Shown here in pieces: positions 24,643 to 34,434 of a stretch of 64,000 nucleotides of DNA. The translations under genes were made by a program, and so were the position numbers. The notes beneath the pieces were generated by a model. The model worked only from the letters and a program-made list of their open reading frames with translations, ran no database searches and had not been told where the DNA came from. Position 1 is the stretch's first letter. Every line of letters starts with the position of its first letter. Origin of the DNA: Desulfuromonadales bacterium. Its GTDB lineage: Bacteria; Desulfobacterota; Desulfuromonadia; Desulfuromonadales; BM103. The stretch is from assembly GCA_030145205.1 (NCBI GenBank), contig JAQYVZ010000010.1:1-64000 (forward strand), in the 5' to 3' direction.

Positions 24643-26847
24643 TTAATGAATTGGCAATGAAATGGTCACGGTTGTTCCGACACCAACCTGGCTGTCGTAA
24701 TGCAGGGTGCCACCGTGGTCTTCAACGATATTGCGGATCACAGGAACACCAAGGCCGACACCAAAATTCTTGGTGCTGAACATCGGTTCGAATATCCGTT
24801 CCATCGCCTCAGCAGGAATTCCCGGGCCGTTGTCACGAACAAGAATTTCGCAACAGGGACCTGCCCGCCGGGTGAGAATTGTCAGGACAGGAGGCTGCCC
24901 ATCACTTTTTTCCTCCATCGCCTGCAAACCATTGTTAATGGCATTGATCAGAGCTCGGCGCAAACGATCCGGATCAAAAAGCATCTCCAGGTCGGCATTC
25001 CATTCGGTGACCGGCTGAACATTCGCTGGCCAGAGGACCTCTTCCAGGACAGAAGAAAGCCAGCTATCGACATTCAATGAAACTTTCCGTATTTCGCGTT
25101 GCTTGGAAAAATCGAGGAGTTCGCTGATAATACCATCGCAGCGCGCCACATTGCGCTCGGCCAGATCTAACGGTTTCAGCAATTGCGGCAAAGACTGCCC
25201 GGAAATCCCCTCACGAAGCAGATAGAGTGCATTCGACACCGTCCCGAGCGGATTGCGAATTTCATGACTGACCGTCGCCGTCAACTGTCCCAGCACGGCC
25301 AGTCGTTCACTCTGCAACAGTTCCTTCTGGGCCTTCTCCAGTTCCCTGGTGCGCTGTTCAACCAGCTCCTCCAGGTGTTGGCGATAGCGGGTCAGTTCCT
25401 GTTCAATCTGTTTGCTGCGAGTGACATCTATCATAATCCCGAGGATGCTCTGCGGCTGACCGTCATTCGTCAGAATGCGGATCAGGTCCCGAACCCAGAC
25501 AATGCGGCCATCTGCTGCAACCACGCGGTATTCACAGTCATGTTCACTCATCTGCTCCGTTTTGAAACGACAGTAGCTGAGTGTCGTTTCGCGATCTTCC
25601 GGGTGAATCAGATTCTGCCAGAAGGTAGGATCTTCCATCCAGGCAGAAGCAGGGTATCCCAGAAGATCCTCCGCCTTGCTGCTGACAAAACGGAAGGCGC
25701 GCGTCGCATAATCCCGTTCCCAGACAACACCATCAATTGAGTTCACCAGGTCTCGGAAAAGTTGTTCGCTGGCTCGAATCGACGTTTCGCGCAGAGCAAT
25801 ATCCTCGGTCATATCACCGATCTTCTCTACCAATCGGTCGATCTCCCGATATCCGGAAAGTTGGCGTTTAAAGTCATAGCAACCCTGGCCGATCTGTTCG
25901 ACGTCTTGGGCCAAGTCCTTCAGGGGAGACAGCAGACGCCGGGAGCTGCGCAACGCCGCTCCGGCGGCCAGCAGGGCGCCCAGGGCCATGAACGCAATCA
26001 GCAGGTTGCGCAGGTTTTGCAGGGGCGCTGTGATGGTTGCCATATCTGTGTGCACCAGCACAACCCACCTCGTCAGATCAACCGGCACAGCACTCTCGAT
26101 GAACACCTTGTCGCCAACCTTGTGGCGAAGGGTACGGCCATCACCTTTCAGCGCTGAACGAACCACGGGATGATCACTGAGATTAATGCGCTGCATGGCA
26201 AGCTCGGTATCCGAATGCGCGAGCAAGGAACCATCCCGATCCAGGATTGCAAATTCGGACTGCGTTCCTTGCGAATAAAGCCCCAGGAACTGGCTGAGCC
26301 GCAGCAGGCTGATATTGCCCAGCAAAGAACCCTCCCGCGCAGGCAGACCTAAAGTCACAGACGGCTCCCCCGTAACCAGCGACACGAAGGCATCGCCCCA
26401 GACTGGGCCACGCAACAACTCATCACCCTGGAACAGGGCATGTGCCGAAAAGTCCAGCAGACGATAGTCTTCACTGCGTAACCGCGCAGCCGACCCCAGG
26501 CCGAGGCCGATAACTTTGCGCTGTTGATCAAGAAGGTATATGGATTCGAAGACATCCAGGCTGGTGACCGTCTGGTCGAGATATCGACCCAGGCCGTCGG
26601 AGGTCAGGAGCTGCGGATCACTTGAAACTTTGCTGACCAGTTCCAGATCCCGGACAATTTCCATCAGGAAGTTCCTGGTTTCTTCACTGATGTCTTTGGC
26701 AACAAGGAGGTTACGTTCTTCGAGATCGTCCAGAAGACGGCTTTCCAGGAGACTGACCGCAACAACCCCGAACACCAATATCGGAATAATCGCCACGAGC
26801 AGGAAGTTCAGAGTCAGAGCGCGTTTTAGGGAAATCGTTTTGTTCAC
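24643..26847 (-). CDS. Cache-HAMP-PAS sensor histidine kinase
   Basis: 734 residues. TM1 about 12-33, a large periplasmic sensor (about 35-280) of double-Cache type, TM2 about 283-303, HAMP, PAS/PAC (FRDLVNSIDGVVWERDY ... EYRVVAADGRIVWVRDLIRIL), coiled coil, HisKA (TATVSHEIRNPLGTVSNAL) and HATPase (NAINNGLQAM, DNGPGIP, FEPMFSTK, GVGLGVPV). The architecture and many segments match the kinase at 39655-42210, so the two are paralogues. Encoded 51 bases after a lone receiver, its probable partner. Confidence 0.9.
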   Translation of the reverse strand: MNKTISLKRALTLNFLLVAIIPILVFGVVAVSLLESRLLDDLEERNLLVAKDISEETRNFLMEIVRDLELVSKVSSDPQLLTSDGLGRYLDQTVTSLDVFESIYLLDQQRKVIGLGLGSAARLRSEDYRLLDFSAHALFQGDELLRGPVWGDAFVSLVTGEPSVTLGLPAREGSLLGNISLLRLSQFLGLYSQGTQSEFAILDRDGSLLAHSDTELAMQRINLSDHPVVRSALKGDGRTLRHKVGDKVFIESAVPVDLTRWVVLVHTDMATITAPLQNLRNLLIAFMALGALLAAGAALRSSRRLLSPLKDLAQDVEQIGQGCYDFKRQLSGYREIDRLVEKIGDMTEDIALRETSIRASEQLFRDLVNSIDGVVWERDYATRAFRFVSSKAEDLLGYPASAWMEDPTFWQNLIHPEDRETTLSYCRFKTEQMSEHDCEYRVVAADGRIVWVRDLIRILTNDGQPQSILGIMIDVTRSKQIEQELTRYRQHLEELVEQRTRELEKAQKELLQSERLAVLGQLTATVSHEIRNPLGTVSNALYLLREGISGQSLPQLLKPLDLAERNVARCDGIISELLDFSKQREIRKVSLNVDSWLSSVLEEVLWPANVQPVTEWNADLEMLFDPDRLRRALINAINNGLQAMEEKSDGQPPVLTILTRRAGPCCEILVRDNGPGIPAEAMERIFEPMFSTKNFGVGLGVPVIRNIVEDHGGTLHYDSQVGVGTTVTISLPIH

Positions 26848-26898
26848 GCAACACCACGCATTCCTGTCCGACCAGGATAAGCACTGAAGTTATGGCAA

Positions 26899-27276
26899 TC
26901 AGGATGTTGTACTGTTCAAGGCATCCAGGTAGCTGAATAACTGACGCATTTTGAACGGTTTGCGCAGAACATCCATCGCGCCGGCCTGGCGCGCCGTATC
27001 GAGTAAAGCGGCTTCACTGAAACCGGTCATCATGACAATCTTGGCCTGCGGATCAATCTGCCGAAGTTCGGTGAGGGTCTCCACACCGTTTTTCCCAGGC
27101 AGCTTGATATCCATAAAGACCAGATCGTAAGATCCGCTCTGGTACTTTGCAATCGCATCCGGCCCGGTATGTGCGACATCAGCCTTACACTGCCGCACAC
27201 TCATGGCAAGCACCAGGCTTTCCGCGAAATCACGGTCATCTTCAACAATCAGAATTTGCAGACCTGCCGGTTCCAT
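26899..27276 (-). CDS. Single-domain response regulator
   Basis: 125 residues, a receiver with no output domain. ILIVEDDRDFAES (acidic pair), phospho-acceptor in YDLVFMDIKLPGKNG, Thr in VMMTGFSEA, and Lys in LRKPFKMRQL are all present. The gene precedes the Cache-PAS kinase, so it is probably that kinase's phosphate acceptor; its output is unknown. Confidence 0.88.
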   Translation of the reverse strand: MEPAGLQILIVEDDRDFAESLVLAMSVRQCKADVAHTGPDAIAKYQSGSYDLVFMDIKLPGKNGVETLTELRQIDPQAKIVMMTGFSEAALLDTARQAGAMDVLRKPFKMRQLFSYLDALNSTTS

Positions 27277-27729
27277 GCAAAACCCCCTCGACGAGAAATA
27301 TTACAATATTAACATAAAGTACTACATCATGACAAAGGAAGTCCCAACCGTCTCCGTGTGAATTTCATGCAATAAATACGAGAAAAACGCTCAAGTGGGA
27401 TCTTTTGCAGAGAAGGGGTCAAAACACCGTAAGGAAAAGAACCTTCTCTCTTCTCAGGTGATTTGATCGGCAAAAGCCGAATTCCTTCTGAGAGTAACAA
27501 TGGAAAAGGATTCTGCTAAAGAAACAAGCCCTCCATGTCCTGCACGGAGGGCTTGTCACCAGACCCATCACTCCCCTCTGGGCATATAACCATTCAGCAC
27601 GGGGTTATGGGTATTGCAACATCATATTGTTCGAGGACCTCTTAAAGTTATCTTTAAGGAGGGCCTCCGGAGAAAACATGCGTATGTCTTCCAGGACTGT
27701 TTCAAGACGCTGCCGCTTCACCAGACCAT
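27277..27729. other. Intergenic region, 453 bases, no gene supported
   Basis: Between the receiver gene and cheW. It holds the terminator at 27525-27555 and an imperfect inverted repeat at 27633-27667 (GAGGACCTCTTAAAG / CTTTAAGGAGGGCCTC). The AT-rich stretch 27295-27335 may contain the promoter of the receiver-kinase pair. No chemosensory palindrome was found here. Confidence 0.6.
27525..27555 (-). terminator. Terminator of the binding protein-MCP-cheW operon
   Basis: Ten-base stem CAAGCCCTCC / GGAGGGCTTG with an 11-base loop; the minus strand continues with TTTCTTTAG. Confidence 0.6.
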
Positions 27730-28233
27730 CTATTCATGAGCAGGCTCAGTCTCTTCGGCAGCATCCTGCACGAACTGCAAATCTTCCGTACTGAAAACCC
27801 GGTCAATGTCGAGCAGGATCAAAAACAGCTCATCGACCTTGCCCATTCCCTGAATATATTCGGTCTTCAGGCGGCTGCCCAAACGGGGCGGCGGCTCGAT
27901 CTGATCGTCGGCCAGATCGAGCACTTCACGCACCGCATCCGCCAAAGCACCCACCACCAAAACCTCGCCATCTACCAGCACTTCCATGATAATGATGCAG
28001 GTATCACGGGTTTGCTCGCCGACCGGCAGGCCAAGTTTGCGGCGCATATCTACCACCGGCACCACCTGGCCACGCAAATTGATGACGCCCAGCAGATAAT
28101 CGGGCGTCTGCGGCACGGGGGTAACCGGCACCAGGCTCAGAATCTCCCTGGCACGGGTCACTTCCACGGCGAACAGCTCTTCTCCCAGAGAGAAACTGAC
28201 GTACTGTTGGGTAGCGCCCTTCTCGTCACTCAT
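27730..28233 (-). CDS. cheW: Chemotaxis coupling protein CheW
   Basis: 167 residues. Links chemoreceptors to CheA. CheW fold signatures: QYVSFSLGEELFAVEVTRAREIL, VPVTPVPQTPDYLLGVINLRGQVVPVVDMRRKLGL, and ADAVREVLDLADDQIEPPPRLG. The gene lies 12 bases after the MCP gene, which points to an MCP-cheW transcript. Confidence 0.94.
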   Translation of the reverse strand: MSDEKGATQQYVSFSLGEELFAVEVTRAREILSLVPVTPVPQTPDYLLGVINLRGQVVPVVDMRRKLGLPVGEQTRDTCIIIMEVLVDGEVLVVGALADAVREVLDLADDQIEPPPRLGSRLKTEYIQGMGKVDELFLILLDIDRVFSTEDLQFVQDAAEETEPAHE

Positions 28234-28244
28234 ACGTCCTCCAC

Positions 28245-30410
28245 TTAATACTGTTCAAACTCGTCATCCATCTCATCATGACCACCGGAGGCCTCACTCA
28301 ACCTGACGCTAGTAGCATCATTTGAGCGTTTCGAAGCCGCCTGTTGTAATTGCGGTGGGGCCACGGGCGCCGACCGCTCATCAGGGGCCTCAAGCTGGTG
28401 CTGGGCAAAATCGTCATCCACAGCGAAGAAAGAAATCATCTCTTCCAACTGTGCGGACTGAGCGGAGAGCTCTTCGGCGGTCGAGGCCATCTCTTCAGAG
28501 GCCGATGCATTCTGTTGGATAACCCCATCGAGTTGCTGAATGCTTTTGTTGATTTGTTCGGCGCCGGAATCCTGTTCACGACTCGCCGCGCTGATCTCTT
28601 GAACCAGTTCAGCCGTTCTTTGAATATTCGGCACAATCACTTCGAGCAGTTGCCCTGCCTTTTCGGCCACATCAACGCTGCTGGTTGAGAGATCATTGAT
28701 CTCAGCCGCTGCCTGCTGGCTGCGCTCGGCCAGCTTCCGTACTTCAGCGGCCACGACAGCGAACCCTTTGCCATGCTCACCGGCACGCGCCGCTTCAATC
28801 GCAGCGTTCAGAGCCAGCAGATTCGTCTGACGGGCAATTTCCTCGATAATCATGATCTTGTCGGCGATCTGCTTCATCGCGCCAACCGTCGCGTTCACAG
28901 CGCCGCCACCTTCCTGGGCATCGGAAGCCGCCTGAATCGCGATTTTTTCAGTCTGCATGGCATTGTCAGCGTTCTGACGAATGTTGGCGGTCATCTGCTC
29001 AATACTGCTTGATGCTTCTTCAGCCGCAGCAGCCTGTTCGGAAGCTCCTTGTGACATCTCTTCAGAGGAAGCACTCATGGCCTGCGTTCCATAAGTCACT
29101 TGGGTTGTTGTCAATTTGACTTGACCCATCACTTCCTGCAGTTTTGTGACCATATTCAGCAACGCGTTGCCAAGCTGGTCATGCTCTGAAGCAGGGGTGA
29201 CATCGACGAGTAAATTCCCTTTGGCAATTTCACTCGCGACCCCAGCCGAAACTTCAAGCCTTTCCGACATATCGTCCAGAGCCAGGGCCAACTGCCCGAG
29301 TTCATCATTTCTGCGCAAGTTAATTCTCTGAGAAAAATCACCTGAAGCAATTGCCTGCGCCAGGGCGACGCCCGCCTGAACCGGCTTTGAAATGCCCCTG
29401 GAGATGATAATACCAAGACCAATCGCCAGACCCGCACCGATCAGCAAGGCGACAGCAAGAACGCTTTTAACTGTTTGCGCAACGCTTTCACCATCAGCAA
29501 CCCCGGCTTCGACCTTGCTGGTAACGGACGCAACCATCCGGTCCAGGCTCTCAGTCATTTTTTGACGGGCAACTACAGACTCTTCATTTTCGAGTTGATC
29601 CATGTCTTGATAGTTAAGGAGAGACTCATTTACCAAAGCATTGAGATCGTCAACGTAAAACTGAATCGTATCGAAGCTGGCAACAACTTCGTAGACGTAC
29701 AGATCGCGGGCCAGTTCATATTCACCTGCGGCCAGGAATTCGGCAATACTGTTGATTGACATGAAGGCATCTTGCAGCTGCCGTTCCAGATACCCTTTGG
29801 TCTCAATTGCTGTTTGATTGTTTGTCTCCCACAAGTTCAGCCATTGCCAGAAGGGCGACTCTTCCATGGTAAGATTGCCGTTGAACGTTTCCTCCTCCAG
29901 GATCGCCTTACCGCTGTCAGCTGCCCAGCTGCGATACTTTCCGAAATTTCGCTCCAATCCAAGGGCCAGCTGTTGAGGGTTCTCCATCTGCATGCGATTG
30001 ACTTCTTCGCTGATCACCAGGAAAGCATCGACCTTGCTTTTCCAGTCGTTCCATGCCGCCTGGAATTCATCCCAAAGAGCTTTCTCTTCATCCGTTTTTT
30101 CCAGTTGTTGCATGACACTGACGAGCCCATCTGATTGCTCGAAACTCCTCGCAATGTCCGTGTGATGAGAAGCTCTATCTGACAAAGGCAGGGCCGGATT
30201 CAACAGCGCCTTTTCATGAGCGGTAATTCGACTGGCGGTTTCATCTAAATTGAGAATCGCCTGCAAACCGGGGACATCCACCTGGCCGGTTGCCACCAGT
30301 CGACGCTCAATACGGTCAGCGCCCATCCAGCCAACCACTCCGACAATAGCGCAGATTACTGCGATACTACCGAAACTGAGCAGAAGTTTTTTCTGAACCG
30401 AGAAATTCAT
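28245..30410 (-). CDS. Methyl-accepting chemotaxis protein
   Basis: 721 residues. TM1 about 11-33, a helical periplasmic domain (about 35-315), TM2 about 318-340, HAMP, then the signalling domain with the hairpin tip [41 protein letters not shown]. The Gln/Glu-rich helices [20 protein letters not shown] and [22 protein letters not shown] carry typical methylation sites. The C-terminus ends EFEQY, which matches the x-(aromatic)-x-x-(aromatic) tether for CheR/CheB. It is encoded between a periplasmic binding protein and cheW; the binding protein may present a ligand to it (inference). Confidence 0.94.
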   Translation of the reverse strand: MNFSVQKKLLLSFGSIAVICAIVGVVGWMGADRIERRLVATGQVDVPGLQAILNLDETASRITAHEKALLNPALPLSDRASHHTDIARSFEQSDGLVSVMQQLEKTDEEKALWDEFQAAWNDWKSKVDAFLVISEEVNRMQMENPQQLALGLERNFGKYRSWAADSGKAILEEETFNGNLTMEESPFWQWLNLWETNNQTAIETKGYLERQLQDAFMSINSIAEFLAAGEYELARDLYVYEVVASFDTIQFYVDDLNALVNESLLNYQDMDQLENEESVVARQKMTESLDRMVASVTSKVEAGVADGESVAQTVKSVLAVALLIGAGLAIGLGIIISRGISKPVQAGVALAQAIASGDFSQRINLRRNDELGQLALALDDMSERLEVSAGVASEIAKGNLLVDVTPASEHDQLGNALLNMVTKLQEVMGQVKLTTTQVTYGTQAMSASSEEMSQGASEQAAAAEEASSSIEQMTANIRQNADNAMQTEKIAIQAASDAQEGGGAVNATVGAMKQIADKIMIIEEIARQTNLLALNAAIEAARAGEHGKGFAVVAAEVRKLAERSQQAAAEINDLSTSSVDVAEKAGQLLEVIVPNIQRTAELVQEISAASREQDSGAEQINKSIQQLDGVIQQNASASEEMASTAEELSAQSAQLEEMISFFAVDDDFAQHQLEAPDERSAPVAPPQLQQAASKRSNDATSVRLSEASGGHDEMDDEFEQY

Positions 30411-30488
30411 ACAGGCCCCGCTTTCAACTCATCAGTGGAAAGTTCCGGGGAGGCAGAGGCTGAGAGCATACCTCCCCGCAAAACTTCA

Positions 30489-31280
30489 TTAATCAAGGAT
30501 ATACTTCTGGCCTTCAGCAGAACGGTAAAAATCGATCACTTTTTGGACCTCCGGAGCGGGATCGCCAATCGTGATCAAGGCCAGAGGCCGGGAAATGGTG
30601 TCGGTTTTCACAACCTTACATCGGCCCGGGTTCAGGCTGAAAAAGCCGGCACTGACCGCGCCAACACCACCAGGAGCCTTGGAGACCTCGTTGATCTCCA
30701 GGCGGGTGCTTTTGACTTGGATTGCGCTGGCGGCATAATCCGCTTTTTTCATGACCTGCTTCTGGAAGACCGCCTTGGTTGAGCTGCCGGCATGACTGGT
30801 CACAACCTGGACTGCCAGGTCAGGACCGCCGACCTCTTTCCAGTTGGTCACTTTGCCGGTATTCAGATCGGCCAGCTGCGCCCAGTTCAGGCTTGTCACC
30901 GGATTGTCCTTATTGACGATCGGTACAATTATATCCTCGGTAATCTTATGAAATTGCAGATCATCCGGAATCTGTGCCGCCGGCTTGCCATCTTTTTTGA
31001 GAACCTTTTGAGCTGAGTTGACGGACCCTTCAAGGTTGTTGGAGGTAATGGCAACATTGGTCTTGCCTTCCAGCAGTGCGACCAGCCCCTTACCGGTACC
31101 GACGCCAAAAACTTTCGTGCTGACACCAGTTGCTGCTTCAAGAGCCTTGGCTCCCGGCTCGAGGAACCGCTTTTGGCAGGTGGTTGATCCCCAGAGATTT
31201 ACATCAGCGGCCATGCTGTTTCCGACAACCAACATTAACGCGGCAAAAACCAGAACTAAACACTTACTGAACTGTTTCAT
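30489..31280 (-). CDS. PstS-like periplasmic substrate-binding protein next to an MCP
   Basis: 263 residues with a signal peptide (about 1-24, ending SMA). The fold is that of the PBP-like/PstS group: VNLWGSTTCQKRFLEPGAKALEAATG, VFGVGTGKGLVALLEGKTNVAIT, VTSHAGSSTKAVFQKQV, and PGGVGAVSAGFFSLNP. No ABC permease or ATPase gene is nearby; the next gene is an MCP, so a sensing role is more likely than transport. The ligand could be phosphate or another oxyanion; this is not settled by the sequence. GGAGG lies upstream of the ATG. First gene of the unit behind the sigma-54 promoter at 31378-31393. Confidence 0.82.
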   Translation of the reverse strand: MKQFSKCLVLVFAALMLVVGNSMAADVNLWGSTTCQKRFLEPGAKALEAATGVSTKVFGVGTGKGLVALLEGKTNVAITSNNLEGSVNSAQKVLKKDGKPAAQIPDDLQFHKITEDIIVPIVNKDNPVTSLNWAQLADLNTGKVTNWKEVGGPDLAVQVVTSHAGSSTKAVFQKQVMKKADYAASAIQVKSTRLEINEVSKAPGGVGAVSAGFFSLNPGRCKVVKTDTISRPLALITIGDPAPEVQKVIDFYRSAEGQKYILD

Positions 31281-31377
31281 AATGACTTCCTCCCAAAAAG
31301 TTTGTGTGGACCAAAAACGCTGAGCATTCTTCCCAAAACTCCAGCGGCAATTATTTCCAAAGTCGTGAGAAAATCAG

Positions 31378-31393
31378 TGCAACGAATGAGCCA
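31378..31393 (-). promoter_or_regulatory. Sigma-54 promoter of the binding protein-MCP-cheW unit
   Basis: Minus strand TGGCTC-ATTCG-TTGCA: GG and GC are ten bases apart, one mismatch to TGGCAC-N5-TTGCW. Transcription would start near 31367, about 87 bases upstream of the ATG. The palindrome at 31478-31495 lies about 115 bases further upstream, a normal activator position. Confidence 0.7.
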
Positions 31394-31477
31394 TAAATTG
31401 AAATCCTTCGCAATGCACTGAAATATCTAAGGAATAACCCTCCGAAGACCTTTTTAAAATATCCCTAAACATCCTCC

Positions 31478-31495
31478 TGACACAGGAATGTGCCA
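31478..31495. promoter_or_regulatory. Chemosensory palindrome, site D
   Basis: TGACACA-GGAA-TGTGCCA, one of five sites of the TGnCACA-N4-TGTGnCA type. An extra half-site TGACACA starts at 31501. It lies in the gap between cheA and the binding-protein gene. Confidence 0.65.
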
Positions 31496-31523
31496 ACCGG
31501 TGACACACTCAACCCCTGCGGGC

Positions 31524-33623
31524 TCAATGACAATGCTTCGCTTCCGTTTTCTCGGCAACATCAGCCAACTGAGTCAAATCGATGATCAAGGCAACACGCC
31601 CGTCACCGAGGATTGTGGCCCCCGAAACGCCCGCAATATCCTGATACATGCGACCAAGATTTTTGATAACCGTCTGGTGTTCGCCGACCACATGATCCAC
31701 CACGAATCCGACCCGTCCGCGGTCCAGATGCGCAATCACGACCTGTTCAATTTCAGGGGCCTCGCCTGACAGGGCAAACTCGTTGCGCAAACGCACGTAC
31801 GGAATCGTCTCGCCACGCACCCGGATCAAATTCCTGCCATGTGCAAGGGCCTTCTCTTTAGCGGTCAGCTCAACACACTCTTCAATGGCCGACAGCGGCA
31901 GAATGAACTGATCAGACCCGATATTCACCAGGAGTCCGTCGATAATCGCCAGAGTCAGCGGCAGCTTGATAATAAAACGCGTTCCCTGGCCAGGAGTGCT
32001 CTCAATTTCGATGCTCCCCCGCAAGGCATCAATCGACTGGCGCACCACATCCATACCAACACCGCGCCCGCTTACGTTGGAGACGATGTTTGCTGTGGAA
32101 AGTCCCGGCTCAAACAGCAGAGCGGAAATTTCTCGATCAGTTGGTTCGGCAGTCGCACTGAGCAACCCCTTCTGGACAGCTGCCTCACGAATGCGGGCGA
32201 CATCCAAGCCCGCACCATCATCTTCGACGACAAGAACCACATTGGCGCCGACATGGGCAGCAGACAGCGTCAAAATCCCTTTGGACGACTTACCGGAGGC
32301 CTCACGTTCAGCCGACGTCTCTATGCCATGATCGATTGCGTTGCGGATCAGATGCACCATGGGATCATTCAAACGATCGACCAACGTTTTGTCCAACTCC
32401 GTCTCACCGCCCTCTGTGACCAGCATGACGTCCTTGCCCAGATCTGCGCCCAGATCACGAACCAGACGCTTGAAACTGCTGAACATCCCACCCACCGGCA
32501 CCATTCGGATGGTCAAAACCAGATCGCGCAGGTCCCAGACCATGCGCTCAACTTCTTCGGTAACAGCCATCAGTTCCCCATCGGAGCGTGCCGAAGACAA
32601 CTGCGACAAGCGAGCCTGGACCGTCACCATCTCGCCGACAAGATTGACCAGCTTGTCAAGCCGCTCTGACTTGACCCGGATGCTCTCGGTCACTTTCGCC
32701 ACATGGCGCTGACGCCGCAGTTGCTGGACCCGTCGTTGCTCGACCAGCGCCGCCTCGACCTTGTCGAGATTGACCACCCCGGCTTCGACCAATGTTTCGC
32801 CGAGCTTTTTCTTGTCAGAAAGGAACTGTTCCAGAGCGTCCTGCGGGAGATCGCCCTTTTCGACCAGGATCTCGCCGAGCAGCTTGTAATCTTCCGCATC
32901 ATCGAGCAGGCCCGTGTCATCAATCACCTGGATAGTCAGTTCACAGTCGTCTTCGACAAAGATGAACACGTCGCGTATTTCATTTTCATCGGCACGGGTA
33001 GTCAGGATAATGTCCCAATAAACCCAGCACTCCTCTGGATCAAGCTCATCGAGTGCGGGGACAGCATCCATCTGGGCAACCAGGATCGCCTCACCCAGGT
33101 GAGCCAACTCCTGCAACAACAGTTGCGGACGGACGCCACGCCGGAAAATCTGCGGTCCAGGACGAAAGCGGATGCGGTAGATGGTCCCCTCCCGATTCAA
33201 TTCATCGCCACCCAAAGGAGCCGTGCTCGCATCAGGCGTCTCCTCATCCGGCAGAAAGGCCCGAAAAGCGGCAACCAGGCGTTCAGTTTGCTCCGTCTCG
33301 GCAACAGCCCCCTCGAAGCAGGCGGACAACATCTCCTTGAGATGATCCAATGCCGAAAGAGACAAGCTGACCAATTCCTTGTCGACCCGGCGCTGCCCGG
33401 AGCGGGCCAGCTCAAACACGGCCTCCGCCTCATGACAAAACGCAGCAACATCTTCAAAGCCGACCAGCCCGCTTGAGCCCTTCAAGGTATGCAGGGCGCG
33501 GAAAGCCTGATCGACCAGGGCCTCGTTATCGGGTTGCTCTTCGAGAGCCAGCAGCGCTGTTTCAAGTTCGCTGAACAACTCCAGAGATTCTTCTCGAAAT
33601 GTCTCGGTGACTGAATGACTCAT
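31524..33623 (-). CDS. cheA: Chemotaxis histidine kinase CheA
   Basis: 699 residues from ATG 33623, which overlaps the cheY stop (ATGA). HPt domain with the phospho-acceptor in FRALHTLKGSSGLVGF, a central region with two short EILVEKGDL/ETLVEAGVV repeats, the dimerisation helices (SERLDKLVNLVGEMVTVQARL), HATPase (VHLIRNAIDHGIETSAER, VVEDDGAGLD, LFEPGLSTANIVSNVSGRGVGMDVV), and a C-terminal CheW-like domain (PLTLAIIDGLLVNIGSDQFILPLSAIEECVEL). All catalytic elements are present. It receives signal from MCPs through CheW and phosphorylates CheY and CheB. Confidence 0.96.
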   Translation of the reverse strand: MSHSVTETFREESLELFSELETALLALEEQPDNEALVDQAFRALHTLKGSSGLVGFEDVAAFCHEAEAVFELARSGQRRVDKELVSLSLSALDHLKEMLSACFEGAVAETEQTERLVAAFRAFLPDEETPDASTAPLGGDELNREGTIYRIRFRPGPQIFRRGVRPQLLLQELAHLGEAILVAQMDAVPALDELDPEECWVYWDIILTTRADENEIRDVFIFVEDDCELTIQVIDDTGLLDDAEDYKLLGEILVEKGDLPQDALEQFLSDKKKLGETLVEAGVVNLDKVEAALVEQRRVQQLRRQRHVAKVTESIRVKSERLDKLVNLVGEMVTVQARLSQLSSARSDGELMAVTEEVERMVWDLRDLVLTIRMVPVGGMFSSFKRLVRDLGADLGKDVMLVTEGGETELDKTLVDRLNDPMVHLIRNAIDHGIETSAEREASGKSSKGILTLSAAHVGANVVLVVEDDGAGLDVARIREAAVQKGLLSATAEPTDREISALLFEPGLSTANIVSNVSGRGVGMDVVRQSIDALRGSIEIESTPGQGTRFIIKLPLTLAIIDGLLVNIGSDQFILPLSAIEECVELTAKEKALAHGRNLIRVRGETIPYVRLRNEFALSGEAPEIEQVVIAHLDRGRVGFVVDHVVGEHQTVIKNLGRMYQDIAGVSGATILGDGRVALIIDLTQLADVAEKTEAKHCH

Positions 33624-33988
33624 ATCGGACAAACCATTCTGACAACAGCCAGCAGCTGCTCTGGCTTAAACGGCTTGACAATCCAGCCGGAAGCTCCAGC
33701 GCGTTTGCCAGCCTCTTTCATCTCAGGCTGGGTTTCTGAGGTCAACATGATGATCGGCAAAAAGCGATGTTCCTTGTTTTGCCGTATCTCCTTAATCAAA
33801 CCAATCCCATCCAGATTGGGCATGTTCAAGTCGGTTATCAGCATGTCAATGGGGTTCTCTGCCCATTTTTCAAGAGCATCACGGCCATCAACAGCCTCAA
33901 CAACGTCGTATCCGGCTTCGGTCAAAGTCATCTCCAAAACCTGGCGAACCGTTGATGAGTCATCGACTGTCATCACGAGTTTACCCAT
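33620..33988 (-). CDS. cheY: Chemotaxis response regulator CheY (copy 1)
   Basis: 122 residues. VMTVDDSSTVRQVLEMTL, phospho-acceptor in IDMLITDLNMPNLDGIGLI, Thr in IMLTSET, Lys in GWIVKPFKPEQLL. Nearly the same layout as the CheY at 43150-43515. No flagellar genes are in the window, so its target need not be a flagellar motor. Overlaps cheA by four bases. Confidence 0.93.
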   Translation of the reverse strand: MGKLVMTVDDSSTVRQVLEMTLTEAGYDVVEAVDGRDALEKWAENPIDMLITDLNMPNLDGIGLIKEIRQNKEHRFLPIIMLTSETQPEMKEAGKRAGASGWIVKPFKPEQLLAVVRMVCPI

Positions 33989-34086
33989 TGATTATTTCTC
34001 CCTTGCACTCATATGCTTTGTTCATTTCCAGAAAAACCTGTCTGCAGCTACCCTTCGGTCTAACCCGTGCTCAGGTTCAAATCCGC

Positions 34087-34404
34087 CTATTTTTCGTCAA
34101 AGTTGCGGGTCACCCACTGAGCGGAACCTGTGTCTTCAACAATTTTGGCAAACACCGGGTTGTCTCCTGTCTGGAGCAACAAGTGCTTGTCGTGTGCCAC
34201 GCTAAATTGGTGGCAGGCACAAATGATTTGTAGACCGGCAACGTCGATATTCGTGACATTTTCCAGGTTGAGCGTCACCTGCTCAGCCTCATCGAAGGCC
34301 TGCAGCATCGCTTCTTTGAAATGGGCAACGCCCTCAACGGTCAAATCGTCAACCAGCCGTAGCTCGCCCTGGAGAGTCTTTTCATCCAACGTCCATTTCG
34401 TCAT
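34087..34404 (-). CDS. STAS-domain protein without a phosphorylatable Ser/Thr
   Basis: 105 residues. STAS fold: LRLVDDLTVEGVAHFKEAMLQAF, VTLNLENVTNIDVAGLQIICACHQF. In anti-sigma-factor antagonists the loop reads D(S/T)xG, with the Ser or Thr phosphorylated; here it is DVAG, so that switch is absent. STAS proteins are frequent in delta-proteobacterial chemosensory clusters; the partner is unknown. It lies 31 bases after the soluble MCP-like gene and 99 bases before cheY. Confidence 0.85.
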   Translation of the reverse strand: MTKWTLDEKTLQGELRLVDDLTVEGVAHFKEAMLQAFDEAEQVTLNLENVTNIDVAGLQIICACHQFSVAHDKHLLLQTGDNPVFAKIVEDTGSAQWVTRNFDEK

Positions 34405-34434
34405 CGTTTTGATCCTGTGATGTCAGTGAGCCTT

